Part shown: piece after piece, positions 28,101 to 36,755 of the stretch | Position numbering within the stretch: the first letter of the stretch is position 1 | Layout of the letters: every line of letters begins with the position of its first letter | NCBI RefSeq assembly: GCF_000566685.1 | Contig: NZ_AZQN01000001.1 | Coordinates: 496,001 to 560,000, forward strand | Origin: Dyadobacter tibetensis Y620-1 | GTDB taxonomy: Bacteria; Bacteroidota; Bacteroidia; Cytophagales; Spirosomataceae | Reading direction: 5' to 3' | DNA length: 64,000 bases | Notes under the pieces: generated by a model | Told to the model about the DNA's origin: nothing | What the model saw: the letters and a program-made list of their open reading frames with translations, nothing else | Database searches by the model: none | Made by a program: the position numbers and the translations under genes

Positions 28101-28742
28101 ATGAAAATTGACCTCGCAAAAATCAGAAATGATTATACCCTAAATGGCCTTCAAAGGGCCGATTTGAGCCAGAATCCTCTAGATCAATTTCAGAAATGGT
28201 TCTCGGAGGTTCTTTCGGCCGAAATTACCGAAGCCAATGCTATGGTGCTCAGCACCTCAGTAAATCATCGCCCATCAGGCCGTATCGTATTGCTGAAAGG
28301 CCTGGATGCTTACGGCTTCGTATTCTTTACCAACTACCTGAGTCAAAAAGGGACTGCTATCGCCCATAACCCGCTCGTATCACTAACCTTTTTTTGGAAG
28401 GAATTGGAGCGCCAAGTACGTATTGAAGGCAAAGTGGAGAAGCTAAGTGAATCCGATTCTGATGAATATTTTCACAGTCGGCCCCGAGGAAGCCAACTTG
28501 GTGCGTGGGTTTCACACCAGAGTGAGGTTATTGATAGTCGTGAAGTTTTAGATCGTAAACTAGTTGAAATTGAAAAACGTTTTGAGGGTCAACCCATTCC
28601 CCGTCCATCTCACTGGGGAGGATACCGGCTACTACCTGACTATGCGGAATTCTGGCAGGGACGGCCAAGTCGACTTCATGACCGATTTGCCTATGAATTA
28701 GATAAAAATGGCAACTGGAGCATTAGTAGACTTAGTCCTTGA
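28101..28742 (+). CDS. pdxH: Pyridoxamine 5'-phosphate oxidase
   Basis: This 213-residue protein has the usual PdxH length. The start MKIDLAKIRNDY, the FMN-binding GRIVLLKGLDAYGFVFFTNY, the family SRPRGSQLGAWVSHQSEVI and the C-terminal signature EFWQGRPSRLHDRF are all present. It oxidises pyridoxamine or pyridoxine 5'-phosphate to PLP with FMN and oxygen in the cytoplasm. It is a single-gene unit, converging with citrate synthase across a shared terminator. Confidence 0.97.
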   Translation: MKIDLAKIRNDYTLNGLQRADLSQNPLDQFQKWFSEVLSAEITEANAMVLSTSVNHRPSGRIVLLKGLDAYGFVFFTNYLSQKGTAIAHNPLVSLTFFWKELERQVRIEGKVEKLSESDSDEYFHSRPRGSQLGAWVSHQSEVIDSREVLDRKLVEIEKRFEGQPIPRPSHWGGYRLLPDYAEFWQGRPSRLHDRFAYELDKNGNWSISRLSP

Positions 28743-28842
28743 TCATCTGGTGATATTCGATGATGAAACAAATTCACCAGTCAATTTTTCTACCTGGGTA
28801 ATATTGCATCTTTACTTCGGACAGGTCAATAATGCTGTAGAC

Positions 28843-28892
28843 AAAAAAAAGTGTGTCCCGATTTCATAGAGAATCAGAACACACTTTTTTTT
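28843..28892. terminator. Bidirectional terminator between pdxH and gltA
   Basis: AAAAAAAAGTGTGT (28843-28856) pairs perfectly with ACACACTTTTTTTT (28879-28892). T tracts are present in both directions. Confidence 0.88.
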
Positions 28893-28906
28893 CACTTCCA
28901 CGTATC

Positions 28907-30184
28907 TTAGCGATCACTCATGGCTACATAGTCCCGTTTTGCTGGGCCTACATATACCTGACGCGGCCGTCCAATAGGTTCTTTGTTGGTACGCATTTCT
29001 TTCCACTGAGCTATCCAACCTGGCAGTCGTCCTATCGCAAACATAACCGTAAACATATTAGTCGGTATACCCAAGGCACGGTAAATGATTCCTGAATAAA
29101 AATCAACGTTTGGATAAAGCTTTCTTTTTACGAAGTATTCATCTTCTAAGGCGGCTTTTTCAAGCTTTTGGGCAATTTCCAAAACAGGATCTTTAATACC
29201 CAGCTTGTTCAGAACGTCATCTGCAGCCTTCTTAATAATCCGGGCTCTTGGATCAAAATTCTTATAAACCCTATGTCCAAATCCGAATAAGCGGAATCCA
29301 CTCGACTTATCTTTGGCCATGTCAATATATTTCTGGATATCCCCTCCGTCATTTTTGATGGCCTCCAGCATTTCTATCACTTCCTGATTGGCACCTCCGT
29401 GTAACGGTCCCCAAAGAGCACTAATACCAGCGGAAATGGAAGAATAGATATTGGCATGCGACGATCCTACTAAACGTACCGTTGAAGTTGAGCAATTTTG
29501 TTCATGATCAGCATGCAGAATCAGCAATTTATTTAGAGCTTTTGCAACTACGGGATCTACATCGTATGCACCTACCGGAAGGGCAAACATCATATTCAGG
29601 AAGTTGGAGCAATAATCCAGATCATTCTGAGGATAGTTTACCGGATGCCCCTGCGATTTTTTATAAGACCAAGTCGCAATGGTAGGTAACTTAGCCAAAA
29701 GTCTAATTATATGCAGACTAGTGAGATCGGGTGAGTCCTGAGTGTCAGGATAAAATGCACTCATGGCCGATACCAGGGAAGACAGTACTCCCATAGGATG
29801 GGCGTTGACCGGAAAACCTTCGAAGATCTTGCGCATGTCCTCATTGACGAGGGTGTGCGTCCGTATTTCGTATTCAAAATCGGCATATTCCTTCTCCGTA
29901 GGCAACTCCCCGAAGATCAATAAATAAGCAACCTCTAGGAAGGATGCTTTCTCGGCTAAGTCTTCAATCGAATAACCCCGATAATTCAGAACACCGTTTT
30001 CGCCATCCAAAAATGTAATGGCACTTTGCGTAGCACCAGTATTTTTATAACCAGCATCTATGGTAATATAACTAGTCTGATCTCGCAATTTCGCAATATC
30101 TATCGCTTTTTCCTTTTCACTACCTTCTATTACTGGAAATTGGTAAGATTTACCATCAAGGGTCAATTCAGCTACTTGAGACAT
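28907..30184 (-). CDS. gltA: Citrate synthase (type II)
   Basis: This 425-residue protein condenses acetyl-CoA and oxaloacetate in the TCA cycle. It has a short N-terminal domain (VAELTLDGKSYQFPVIEG), the NYRGYSIEDLAEK block, and catalytic regions LHADHEQNCSTSTVRLVGSS and WGPLHGGANQEV. The Asp-containing loop and GFGHRVYKNFDPRA near residue 310 are also intact. The length and start match hexameric-type bacterial enzymes. It is monocistronic with about 340 bases of upstream non-coding sequence. Confidence 0.97.
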   Translation of the reverse strand: MSQVAELTLDGKSYQFPVIEGSEKEKAIDIAKLRDQTSYITIDAGYKNTGATQSAITFLDGENGVLNYRGYSIEDLAEKASFLEVAYLLIFGELPTEKEYADFEYEIRTHTLVNEDMRKIFEGFPVNAHPMGVLSSLVSAMSAFYPDTQDSPDLTSLHIIRLLAKLPTIATWSYKKSQGHPVNYPQNDLDYCSNFLNMMFALPVGAYDVDPVVAKALNKLLILHADHEQNCSTSTVRLVGSSHANIYSSISAGISALWGPLHGGANQEVIEMLEAIKNDGGDIQKYIDMAKDKSSGFRLFGFGHRVYKNFDPRARIIKKAADDVLNKLGIKDPVLEIAQKLEKAALEDEYFVKRKLYPNVDFYSGIIYRALGIPTNMFTVMFAIGRLPGWIAQWKEMRTNKEPIGRPRQVYVGPAKRDYVAMSDR

Positions 30185-30527
30185 ATAAACTAAAATAAAA
30201 TTATTAAAAGGTTAGTACTAATATGTGTTGGCTAGGTACGCAAGGACAAAATTACGTTGAGATCAAATTTTAACATAGAAACAAAGTTATCATTCCGTTA
30301 AATTGATCTATATACTATCAAAATAGGGCGCAAACACAAGGTGCAATATCTTAAAAATCCCGGTACTTTCTATTACTATCTCTGTTTTATTTGTGAAAAT
30401 TCAACTTTACCTTAATAAGATTTCACAATTTGAACTTTTTATTCCATTTTTCCATGGTTAACTCTTGTAACAGGGTTACAGTCGCCACACCAAACATCTA
30501 TGATGCATTGTACCTCATCATGACGAC
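30185..30527. other. 343-base gap upstream of gltA
   Basis: It holds a minus-strand TAATTTTG box (30247-30254) that fits TAnnTTTG and could drive gltA, though no TTTG lies at the right distance. A 15-bp palindrome TGTAAC-AGG-GTTACA occupies 30466-30480, just past the end of the membrane-protein gene. No gene or terminator-like T tract is seen. Confidence 0.4.
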
Positions 30528-30947
30528 TTACAGCTTCTCCTCCCCTGACCGTAACCATGACTTTATCAGGTAACGAAGGAAAATACCCAAGACTATCATT
30601 GGTAATAAATGTGCCCCATAAATGAAAGACTTGCCAGTCATTCTGTACGAAAATCCAGAAAAACTCTGATAAATATAAACAAACCAAAAGAGGGCTAACA
30701 GGGATAGTAGAGCCATCACCGCTCGCTTTACTGGCTTACTTGCCCAAAAATTCAGGGCTTCAGATATGGCAATAGCCACTAGTAAAACCATGGAAACCGT
30801 TAGTAAAGCACGGGGGAAGGTCCTAATATAATCGTAGCGATAGACTATTATCCCTACCTTCCCGATAAGATTGGGGTGAGACAATAGATAGGCATTGGTT
30901 ATGCCCAATATTGAAAGTAAAATTGCGATGGATATTCTCTGGTTCAT
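30528..30947 (-). CDS. Small membrane protein of unknown function
   Basis: The protein has 139 residues from the ATG at 30947 (MNQRISIAILLSILGITNAY); a TTG at 30980 would add 11 residues. Four hydrophobic segments are visible: about 4-22, 45-65 (LLTVSMVLLVAIAISEALNF), 72-92 (ALLSLLALFWFVYIYQSF) and 105-125 (HLLPMIVLGIFLRYLI). I do not recognise the family. It follows miaA by 35 bases on the same strand and is likely co-transcribed with it. No catalytic motif is visible. Confidence 0.65.
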   Translation of the reverse strand: MNQRISIAILLSILGITNAYLLSHPNLIGKVGIIVYRYDYIRTFPRALLTVSMVLLVAIAISEALNFWASKPVKRAVMALLSLLALFWFVYIYQSFSGFSYRMTGKSFIYGAHLLPMIVLGIFLRYLIKSWLRSGEEKL

Positions 30948-30982
30948 GAATAAAGGAGATTTATAAATTAATTCATTCAATA

Positions 30983-31924
30983 TTATTTGCTATAGGCCTG
31001 AACAATATAGCTTAGCTGGCCCTCTAAGGTAAGTTCCGATGGAAGCCAGTCAATAAGAATACCATCCTTCTCCATCTTTCTAAAAAATGTCATTTGGCGT
31101 TTGGCGAAGCGATGAATTTCGGTCTCCAGTCGATCCACCATTTCTGTATACTGTATATCGCCCCGTAGATACATCGTGACGTACTTGTATTCCAGACCAT
31201 AATAAATTAAATCTTCTGCTGAGATTCCATTTTGCAACAAACCTTGTACCTCCTCTACCAGTCCATCATTTAATCTACTGCGAAGCCTGTTAGAAATTCT
31301 ATTTCTTCTCAGTGATACTTCTGGATTCAGTCCAAATACTTTTGCTGTATATTTTATCCTTGGGGAAAATTCCCTTTCTTCAGGGGGCAGCTGCATGAGG
31401 TATTTAACCACTTCTATGGCGCGAACTATCCGTTTCTGAGTAGACAGGTCGGCGTTGGGATGTAGGTCAGTCGGCAAGCCCAACCATTGCTTTATCAAGG
31501 AATCTTTAGACATCTCCAGTAAATTCCCTCTCAATTGAAGATCGACAGGCACATTAACCAACTGATGCCCCCGCAACAAGGTATTAAGATACATGCCCGT
31601 ACCGCCGCAAAGAATAGGTAGATTGCCCCGGCTCAATATTTGCGGATAGATACGATCTACATCTTCGACAAATCGGCTCACGTTATACTTCTCTCCAGCT
31701 GGCAAAATATCGATTAAATGATAAGGTACGGCTGCTTCACCCAGACCGTACTCCTCTATATCTTTTCCAGTTCCTATATCCATTCCTCGGTATACCTGTC
31801 GAGAATCTGCACTGATTATTTCACCTTTCAACTGCTGAGCCAGCTTCACCGCAAGCCGCGTTTTTCCCGAAGCTGTAGGCCCTAGTATAATCAGTAGCGT
31901 TTTTTTCTCTGTTGTTGTTTTCAA
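30983..31924 (-). CDS. miaA: tRNA dimethylallyltransferase
   Basis: This 313-residue protein transfers a dimethylallyl group to A37 of tRNAs reading UNN codons. The P-loop GPTASGKT is at 15-22. EIISADSRQVYRGMDIGTGK, the substrate loop VPYHLIDILPAGEKYNVSRF, CGGTGMYLNTLLRG and the C-terminal FAKRQMTFFRK are all typical. The start at 31924 gives the normal N-terminus right before the P-loop. It is followed by a small membrane protein gene and preceded by the GNAT-like unknown. Confidence 0.96.
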   Translation of the reverse strand: MKTTTEKKTLLIILGPTASGKTRLAVKLAQQLKGEIISADSRQVYRGMDIGTGKDIEEYGLGEAAVPYHLIDILPAGEKYNVSRFVEDVDRIYPQILSRGNLPILCGGTGMYLNTLLRGHQLVNVPVDLQLRGNLLEMSKDSLIKQWLGLPTDLHPNADLSTQKRIVRAIEVVKYLMQLPPEEREFSPRIKYTAKVFGLNPEVSLRRNRISNRLRSRLNDGLVEEVQGLLQNGISAEDLIYYGLEYKYVTMYLRGDIQYTEMVDRLETEIHRFAKRQMTFFRKMEKDGILIDWLPSELTLEGQLSYIVQAYSK

Positions 31925-32024
31925 GTGGTCTTCTGGTTTTGCTTGCTTTGGATTGGCTATAGCTCCCTTGTAGTTAAATGAGATTACCTATTTAAACATT
32001 CCCTCAGAACGATTCAGTTCATGT

Positions 32025-32999
32025 CTAACAGGATTTTACAAGTTTCAGACTCCCCGCATTCCATACTACCCCCTCTTCCTCCACCTCTCCTTTCGTATCT
32101 GTATTATCTGCCAACCTTAATCTCCGTTTACCTGACTCTGGCACTAAATCAAATGCCATCGGAGGAGTCTGGGCATGGGGTTCAAAGCCCAATGCTAAAT
32201 AACTCTTTCCATCAGACCAGTCCAGATCGGCATAGGTCATGATATCATCACATCCTACATCACGCTGAAATGCCTTCAGGAGCTTTCCTAGACCACCCAC
32301 GATGGTAAATTCCATCAGGTTAGCAAATCGAATCAATTCGAAGGAGCGATGTGGTTTATTAGCTCTGTTAAATACACGCACATGACTAAACGTAGCAACT
32401 GCCAAAATCAACTCCGAAAGGCCTGAAGTAAGGTCCTTCCAATTATCCGGCAAAACTCTAAAATAGGATTCCGGCAAAAATAAACCAAACTGATATTTGG
32501 AAACGGTAGAACCCTGTAAATGATGGTCTTCCAAGAATTTTCGGGCCATAGCTTTATCTATTCTTCTTGCTTTGGTTAACCGGGCCGGAACCCTATGGCT
32601 AATGCCCATAAGTGCCAGAATCCTGGACTGAATTATCCAAGAATTATACAGCCATTGGTCCTCCCAAATTAAGACAGCGGATTGGCCTGATTGGCGTATC
32701 CGGAACAGGTATGGGTGTATATGATCCACGAGCTGATTACGTCCAAAAGGGCTATTTTCCCATTTGGCTTGCTCTATCCATCCCACCACCATCGATTGGG
32801 AATACCTCGTCTCTATCCGATACCATGAAACCGGGCCATCATCTGCAAGCTGCACGGTAGTCCATAGCGTGGCAGATGCCAACCATTCCGAAAATTCTAA
32901 CTTCAAAACTTTGCAGTCTTTATTATATGCGTCTATTAATTCCGATCTACCAATACGACAGAAGGCAGCATCATTTTGGTGCTGCCTTCCAAGTGCCAT
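32025..32999 (-). CDS. Unknown protein with phage-type GNAT-like domain
   Basis: This 324-residue protein has an N-terminal half of unknown type (IHPYLFRIRQSGQSAVLIWE). Its C-terminal half has the pattern FLEDHHLQG...FGLFLP...SELILAVATFS, then FELIRFANL, TIVGGLGKLLKAF and IMTYADLDWSDGKSYLALGF. From memory, that spacing resembles an acetyltransferase-fold domain found in phage endonuclease-associated proteins; this is recognition, not a search. The annotated ATG at 32999 overlaps the stop of the small gene as TAATG. A perfect 10-bp hairpin (32961-32989) falls within the first 13 codons, so a later start (for example TTG at 32906) is possible. Confidence 0.6.
   Translation of the reverse strand: MALGRQHQNDAAFCRIGRSELIDAYNKDCKVLKLEFSEWLASATLWTTVQLADDGPVSWYRIETRYSQSMVVGWIEQAKWENSPFGRNQLVDHIHPYLFRIRQSGQSAVLIWEDQWLYNSWIIQSRILALMGISHRVPARLTKARRIDKAMARKFLEDHHLQGSTVSKYQFGLFLPESYFRVLPDNWKDLTSGLSELILAVATFSHVRVFNRANKPHRSFELIRFANLMEFTIVGGLGKLLKAFQRDVGCDDIMTYADLDWSDGKSYLALGFEPHAQTPPMAFDLVPESGKRRLRLADNTDTKGEVEEEGVVWNAGSLKLVKSC
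32961..32989 (-). promoter_or_regulatory. Hairpin at the 5' end of the GNAT-like gene
   Basis: GAAGGCAGCA and TGCTGCCTTC form a perfect 10-bp stem around a 9-base loop. It lies just after the Lys-rich gene. The following T tract is weak (TTCTGT), so it may be a poor terminator or attenuator. Confidence 0.5.
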
Positions 33000-33112
33000 T
33001 AGTAATCTTTTTTACTATCTTTTTTTGCCTTCTTCTCAGCCCGTTTCTCCTTTAGATTCTTTTCTGGCTCTTTTTTGGTACTTCCTTTGTCAAGATTCTT
33101 TCCTTTTGCCAT
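32999..33112 (-). CDS. Very small Lys-rich protein
   Basis: This is a 37-residue frame beginning MAKGKNLDKGSTKKEPEK and ending KKDSKKDY; it contains no hydrophobic segment and about 40% lysine. Composition, a clean ATG and a one-base overlap of its stop with the next ATG (TAATG) support it being real. Similar tiny Lys-rich proteins occur in Bacteroidota, as far as I recall, and have no known role. Nucleic-acid binding is a guess from charge only. Confidence 0.6.
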   Translation of the reverse strand: MAKGKNLDKGSTKKEPEKNLKEKRAEKKAKKDSKKDY

Positions 33113-33247
33113 GACCTTAATGTTTTAAAAACTGTATTGCACTATTTGCTCTGGAACAAGTTTCGATCAAATCGAATCTGGGAAGCCAGTTTCCAACAAA
33201 TTTAGTTACAAATCGTCAATATATCGCATCCGTCATTCAAAGAAATC

Positions 33248-34225
33248 CTATTTGGTAATCCAATCCAAAATAAGGTTGGCTCTCAGTCCAGAAACCCCGG
33301 TACTTGGCGAAGATCCTTCCCCCCTAAGGTCTTTGACAATTTGGTCAATAAGAGGCTGCTGAACATGCTCAGGATACGGGATGGTGTATTTTTCTTCCAA
33401 TTCTCCTGTTTGAAGAATTATATCATATTTTTCAAAAAATGAGAATTTCACCTGACCCTTGCTGCCCACTATTAGCGCCGAATCTTCACGCTGAGCCTTG
33501 TCAACAGTATAACACCAGCTTCCCTTACCTAAGGCTCCGGAGGCAAATTCAAAATTGGCCACTACTATGTCATCGGCCTTATAAAGGCCAGCCTGGTTAC
33601 GAGCAAACCCCTTTGCCTGGGAGATAGGTCCTAATACATATTCCAAAAAATCGAATTGATGGGAAGCCAGGTCATGGAAATGCCCCCCGCCCGAAATTTC
33701 AGGATCCACCCGCCAACGGGGTTTGGCCCCTTCGCCAACTTCTTCTTCATAGGGTTGCCACTGGAGCTTAATATCGACATACCGAATTTCTCCCAAAACA
33801 CCCGAATCGACAATTTCCTTTATTTTCCTGAAATATGGTAAAGACCTCCGGTAATAGGCCACGAATAAGGGCACTTGTGTTTCCTGGCTGACAGCAACCA
33901 TACGGGCACATTCCTCAGCATTTCGGGCCATAGGTTTTTCAACATACACAGGTTTACCTGCCCTTAAAGCTTTTTCTGTATATTCCTCATGAACATCGGG
34001 TGGCGTGGCAATATAAATTGCATTCACTTCAGGGTCATTAATGAGATCGTCGACCTGGTCGTACCAGCGAGGCACACCATGCCTGGTCGCATAATCTGCT
34101 GCCAGCGCACCATCTCTACGCATGACGGCCACCAATGTGGAATTCTCTACTTTATTAAATGCCGGGCCGCTTTTGACCTCTGTAACATTTCCGCAACCAA
34201 TTATACCCCATTTAATCTGATCCAT
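33248..34225 (-). CDS. Gfo/Idh/MocA family NAD(P)-dependent oxidoreductase
   Basis: This 325-residue cytoplasmic protein has an N-terminal Rossmann fold (KWGIIGCGNVTEVKSGPAF; cofactor-binding G-x-G-x-x-x) with AIYIATPPDVHEEYTEKALR and the catalytic-lysine motif GKPVYVEKPMARNAEEC. The C-terminal dimerisation sheet has SGGGHFHDLASHQFDFLEYV. The family oxidises or reduces sugars and sugar derivatives; the substrate is not apparent. It has no signal peptide, unlike the relative at 63152. It is divergent from the VF530 gene with a 71-base gap. Confidence 0.92.
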   Translation of the reverse strand: MDQIKWGIIGCGNVTEVKSGPAFNKVENSTLVAVMRRDGALAADYATRHGVPRWYDQVDDLINDPEVNAIYIATPPDVHEEYTEKALRAGKPVYVEKPMARNAEECARMVAVSQETQVPLFVAYYRRSLPYFRKIKEIVDSGVLGEIRYVDIKLQWQPYEEEVGEGAKPRWRVDPEISGGGHFHDLASHQFDFLEYVLGPISQAKGFARNQAGLYKADDIVVANFEFASGALGKGSWCYTVDKAQREDSALIVGSKGQVKFSFFEKYDIILQTGELEEKYTIPYPEHVQQPLIDQIVKDLRGEGSSPSTGVSGLRANLILDWITK

Positions 34226-34296
34226 TCCTATCTTTGTATTTTTTCTGTAAAAGAGTAAATCTCAGTCCAACTACTTACATTATTTTTTAAATCGCT

Positions 34297-34527
34297 ATGT
34301 CCGAATTAGAACCTCAACCCAACAACCCACTTCACGGCATTACTTTGGAAAGTATGCTTAAAGAACTATTGGATTACTATGGCTGGGAGGAATTGGGCCA
34401 ACATATCAACATCAATTGTTTCAAAAAAGACCCGTCTATTTCCAGTAGTTTAAAGTTTCTGAGAAAAACCCCTTGGGCACGCACCAAAGTAGAACTATTG
34501 TTTAAAAAAATGTTAGAACGTCGTTAA
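34297..34527 (+). CDS. VF530/DUF2132 family small DNA-binding protein
   Basis: This 76-residue protein matches the family closely. [20 protein letters not shown] leads into [20 protein letters not shown] and [19 protein letters not shown]530 proteins are compact helical proteins annotated as DNA-binding from structure-based work. The in vivo function is not settled. It is a single gene between a divergent oxidoreductase and a convergent small membrane protein. Confidence 0.92.
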   Translation: MSELEPQPNNPLHGITLESMLKELLDYYGWEELGQHININCFKKDPSISSSLKFLRKTPWARTKVELLFKKMLERR

Positions 34528-34540
34528 ACACTTCATAGCA

Positions 34541-34840
34541 CTAGTCGAGGGTATTGTCGTTGGTCGCAGATTCGATTTTGTCGACCTTCCTTTTTGCCAT
34601 CTCCCAGTGCCACTGTTCTTCCATTTCTTGTAATTTTCGGGACCATACTGCATCCCTTTCCGCCAAATCATCAATATGCCCTTTCTTTACTTCACGCAAA
34701 ATATAAAGTGTTAAAATGAAAAGTCCTGCTATAAGAAATTGGAAAAAGCCATCACGAAATGTTCCTGCTGCTATATAACAAAGTATAAAAACAACAAAGC
34801 TAATTATAAACCGTGCTATAGAATATTGTCGAAAAACCAT
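34541..34840 (-). CDS. Small two-helix membrane protein, unknown
   Basis: This 99-residue protein has two hydrophobic helices (about 9-27, FIISFVVFILCYIAAGTF, and 32-48, FFQFLIAGLFILTLYIL), then a charged, Trp-containing cytoplasmic tail (ERDAVWSRKLQEMEEQWHWE). No family is recognised. It lies 17 bases downstream of the YchJ-like gene on the same strand, suggesting co-transcription. Confidence 0.6.
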   Translation of the reverse strand: MVFRQYSIARFIISFVVFILCYIAAGTFRDGFFQFLIAGLFILTLYILREVKKGHIDDLAERDAVWSRKLQEMEEQWHWEMAKRKVDKIESATNDNTLD

Positions 34841-34857
34841 AATTTAATTCTAAACTA

Positions 34858-35235
34858 TTAATAAAAATCTCCGTCTTGGTAAAACCAACGTCCTGCTTCG
34901 TAAATGAATCGGGAGCGCTCATGATGAACAACAAGCTTACCGTTACGATCGCGATAATGGGCCTTAAACTCTACTTCATTACCTTCAGCACTTAAAACTT
35001 CTAACATCTTCCAGGTATTCTCCCGGGCCCATTTTTGAATTTCCACGATGTTTAGTGCTCCCTGTAACTCTGGGGCAGTAGTCTGAACCAGATATTCTAT
35101 GGCACCAGTCACGTAAGCGGAATACCGCGACCTCATAAGAATTTCTGGACTTTCAGCGAGAAGTTCGCCCCTGATATAAGAGGCACAACAGGCCGAAAAA
35201 GGTTTTAATTGCCCACAATAACATTTTTTACCCAT
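34858..35235 (-). CDS. YchJ-like (SEC-C zinc-motif) protein
   Basis: This 125-residue protein starts with a Cys-rich zinc motif (C5-Y-C7-G...C15-C16), resembling SEC-C. ILMRSRYSAYVTGAIEYLVQ and the NTF2-like tail VEFKAHYRDRNGKLVVHHE with FIYEAGRWFYQDGDF follow, all typical of YchJ. Function is unknown; the fold suggests small-molecule or zinc binding. It sits before a small membrane protein gene. Confidence 0.87.
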   Translation of the reverse strand: MGKKCYCGQLKPFSACCASYIRGELLAESPEILMRSRYSAYVTGAIEYLVQTTAPELQGALNIVEIQKWARENTWKMLEVLSAEGNEVEFKAHYRDRNGKLVVHHERSRFIYEAGRWFYQDGDFY

Positions 35236-35396
35236 GGTGATGGTATTAAAAAGAATGTAATTCTAATTTTTTTGGGTACATATACACTGAAAATAGGTTA
35301 GGCAATTTAACTGACAAATTCATGAGTAACAAATGCTCTGTGAGATGCAGGACATTTAGGGCTGACTAGAATAGCCCAATATATGGCCTAAGGTTT

Positions 35397-35404
35397 TATC
35401 TTTG
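35397..35404 (+). promoter_or_regulatory. Candidate -7 box for the DEAD-box gene
   Basis: TATCTTTG matches TAnnTTTG and places transcription start about 50 bases before the ATG at 35459. No TTTG is at the -33 position. The leader contains a small AAATCC/GGGATTT-type hairpin. Confidence 0.35.
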
Positions 35405-35458
35405 TACAATACCAATCCATAAATCCTATCGACGGGATTTGTTTTAGATAAGCGACCT

Positions 35459-36694
35459 ATGAAATTTGACGATTACCGAATTGCTGACGAAATAAAATTA
35501 AACTTGGCAGATGCGGGATTTAAGAAACCTACCGACATACAATATAAGGCCATCCCAGCTATATTGAAGGGAGAAGATGTCCTGGCCATAGCCCAGACAG
35601 GCACGGGTAAAACTGCAGCCTTTGCCATACCTGTTATTGATATGATTCTTAAACAGAAGCATTCCACCAGGTCAGAAGGAATCAAATGTCTGGTGATGGT
35701 TCCCACCAGAGAGCTTGCCACGCAAATCACGCAGGTCTTTCAGCAAATCTCCAAACATACCAAGGTCCGAGCCTTCGGAATAGTGGGTGGGGTGGAACAG
35801 GATCCTCAGATTTTCAAGTTGGAAAAAGGGATTGACATATTAATTGCCACCCCAGGGCGTCTGTTCGACTTAATCAACCAAGGGCACCTGCGGCTCACTT
35901 CCGTACAAACGCTTATTTTAGATGAGGCCGATCATATGTTAAAATTAGGCTTTTTAAAGGATATTCAAGATGTAATCAAATATCTTCCTAAGAAACACCA
36001 AACCCTATTCTTTTCGGCAACAATTGACGAAGAGATTAAGAAAGTCGCCTACTCTTTGGTAACAAGAGCGATTCGAATTCAAATCTCCCCCAACGATCGG
36101 GTAGCAAAGAACATCAATCACTCTGTCACCTATATCGATATGGACGACAAACGTTATTTCTTAGAAAGAATGGCTAAGGAGAATGCTGAGAAAAAAATAT
36201 TGGTATTTGTCCGAACGAAAGTACGGGCCGAACGCGTCTTCAAGGCCTTAGAACGCGTAGGAGTAGCCTCCCTTACTCTGCACGGAGACAAAGATCAACA
36301 AGATCGTTTTCAAGCTCTGGAACAGTTTCGTCAGGGGGAAGTCAACGTTCTGGTAGCAACTGACGTGTCGGCACGGGGAATTGATATTGCAGAAGTTGAT
36401 TTCGTAGTTAATTACGATTTACCTGAGCAAGTCGAAAATTATGTTCACCGGGTTGGGCGAACGGGACGGGGCACCAAAAAAGGCCTTGCGGTGTCCTTCT
36501 GCAGTCCTGAAGAGAAGCCTTTACTCGCAGAAATTCAGGCCTACTTAGGAAAACCCATCAATGTCGTTGATATGAGCAAGGAAGAGTATCGCGAAACTAT
36601 CGACTTCACTGAAGATACTAATTTGGATCTTACAAGTCTTATGAAAGAAGTAGAGGAGTTCGAAAGTAAAAAGAAGAAGCAAAAGAAGAGATAA
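35459..36694 (+). CDS. DEAD-box RNA helicase (RhlE-like)
   Basis: This 411-residue ATP-dependent RNA helicase has a complete motif set: the Q motif KKPTDIQYKAIP, motif I AQTGTGKT, PTRELATQ, TPGRLFDL, motif II DEAD (LDEADHML), SAT (FSATIDEE), and motif VI HRVGRTGRG. The tail is short and Lys-rich (VEEFESKKKKQKKR). Such proteins unwind structured RNA in ribosome assembly, mRNA decay or cold adaptation. It forms a single-gene unit with its own terminator. Confidence 0.95.
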   Translation: MKFDDYRIADEIKLNLADAGFKKPTDIQYKAIPAILKGEDVLAIAQTGTGKTAAFAIPVIDMILKQKHSTRSEGIKCLVMVPTRELATQITQVFQQISKHTKVRAFGIVGGVEQDPQIFKLEKGIDILIATPGRLFDLINQGHLRLTSVQTLILDEADHMLKLGFLKDIQDVIKYLPKKHQTLFFSATIDEEIKKVAYSLVTRAIRIQISPNDRVAKNINHSVTYIDMDDKRYFLERMAKENAEKKILVFVRTKVRAERVFKALERVGVASLTLHGDKDQQDRFQALEQFRQGEVNVLVATDVSARGIDIAEVDFVVNYDLPEQVENYVHRVGRTGRGTKKGLAVSFCSPEEKPLLAEIQAYLGKPINVVDMSKEEYRETIDFTEDTNLDLTSLMKEVEEFESKKKKQKKR

Positions 36695-36734
36695 GAAAAA
36701 GGCCTGAAATCAAATGATTTCAGGCCTTTTTCTT
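36693..36734 (+). terminator. Terminator after the DEAD-box gene
   Basis: AAGAAAAAGGCCTGAAATCA pairs perfectly with TGATTTCAGGCCTTTTTCTT. It is symmetrical and could also serve the convergent CHRD gene. Confidence 0.92.
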
Positions 36735-36755
36735 ATCCATATGGAAACAGAATCA

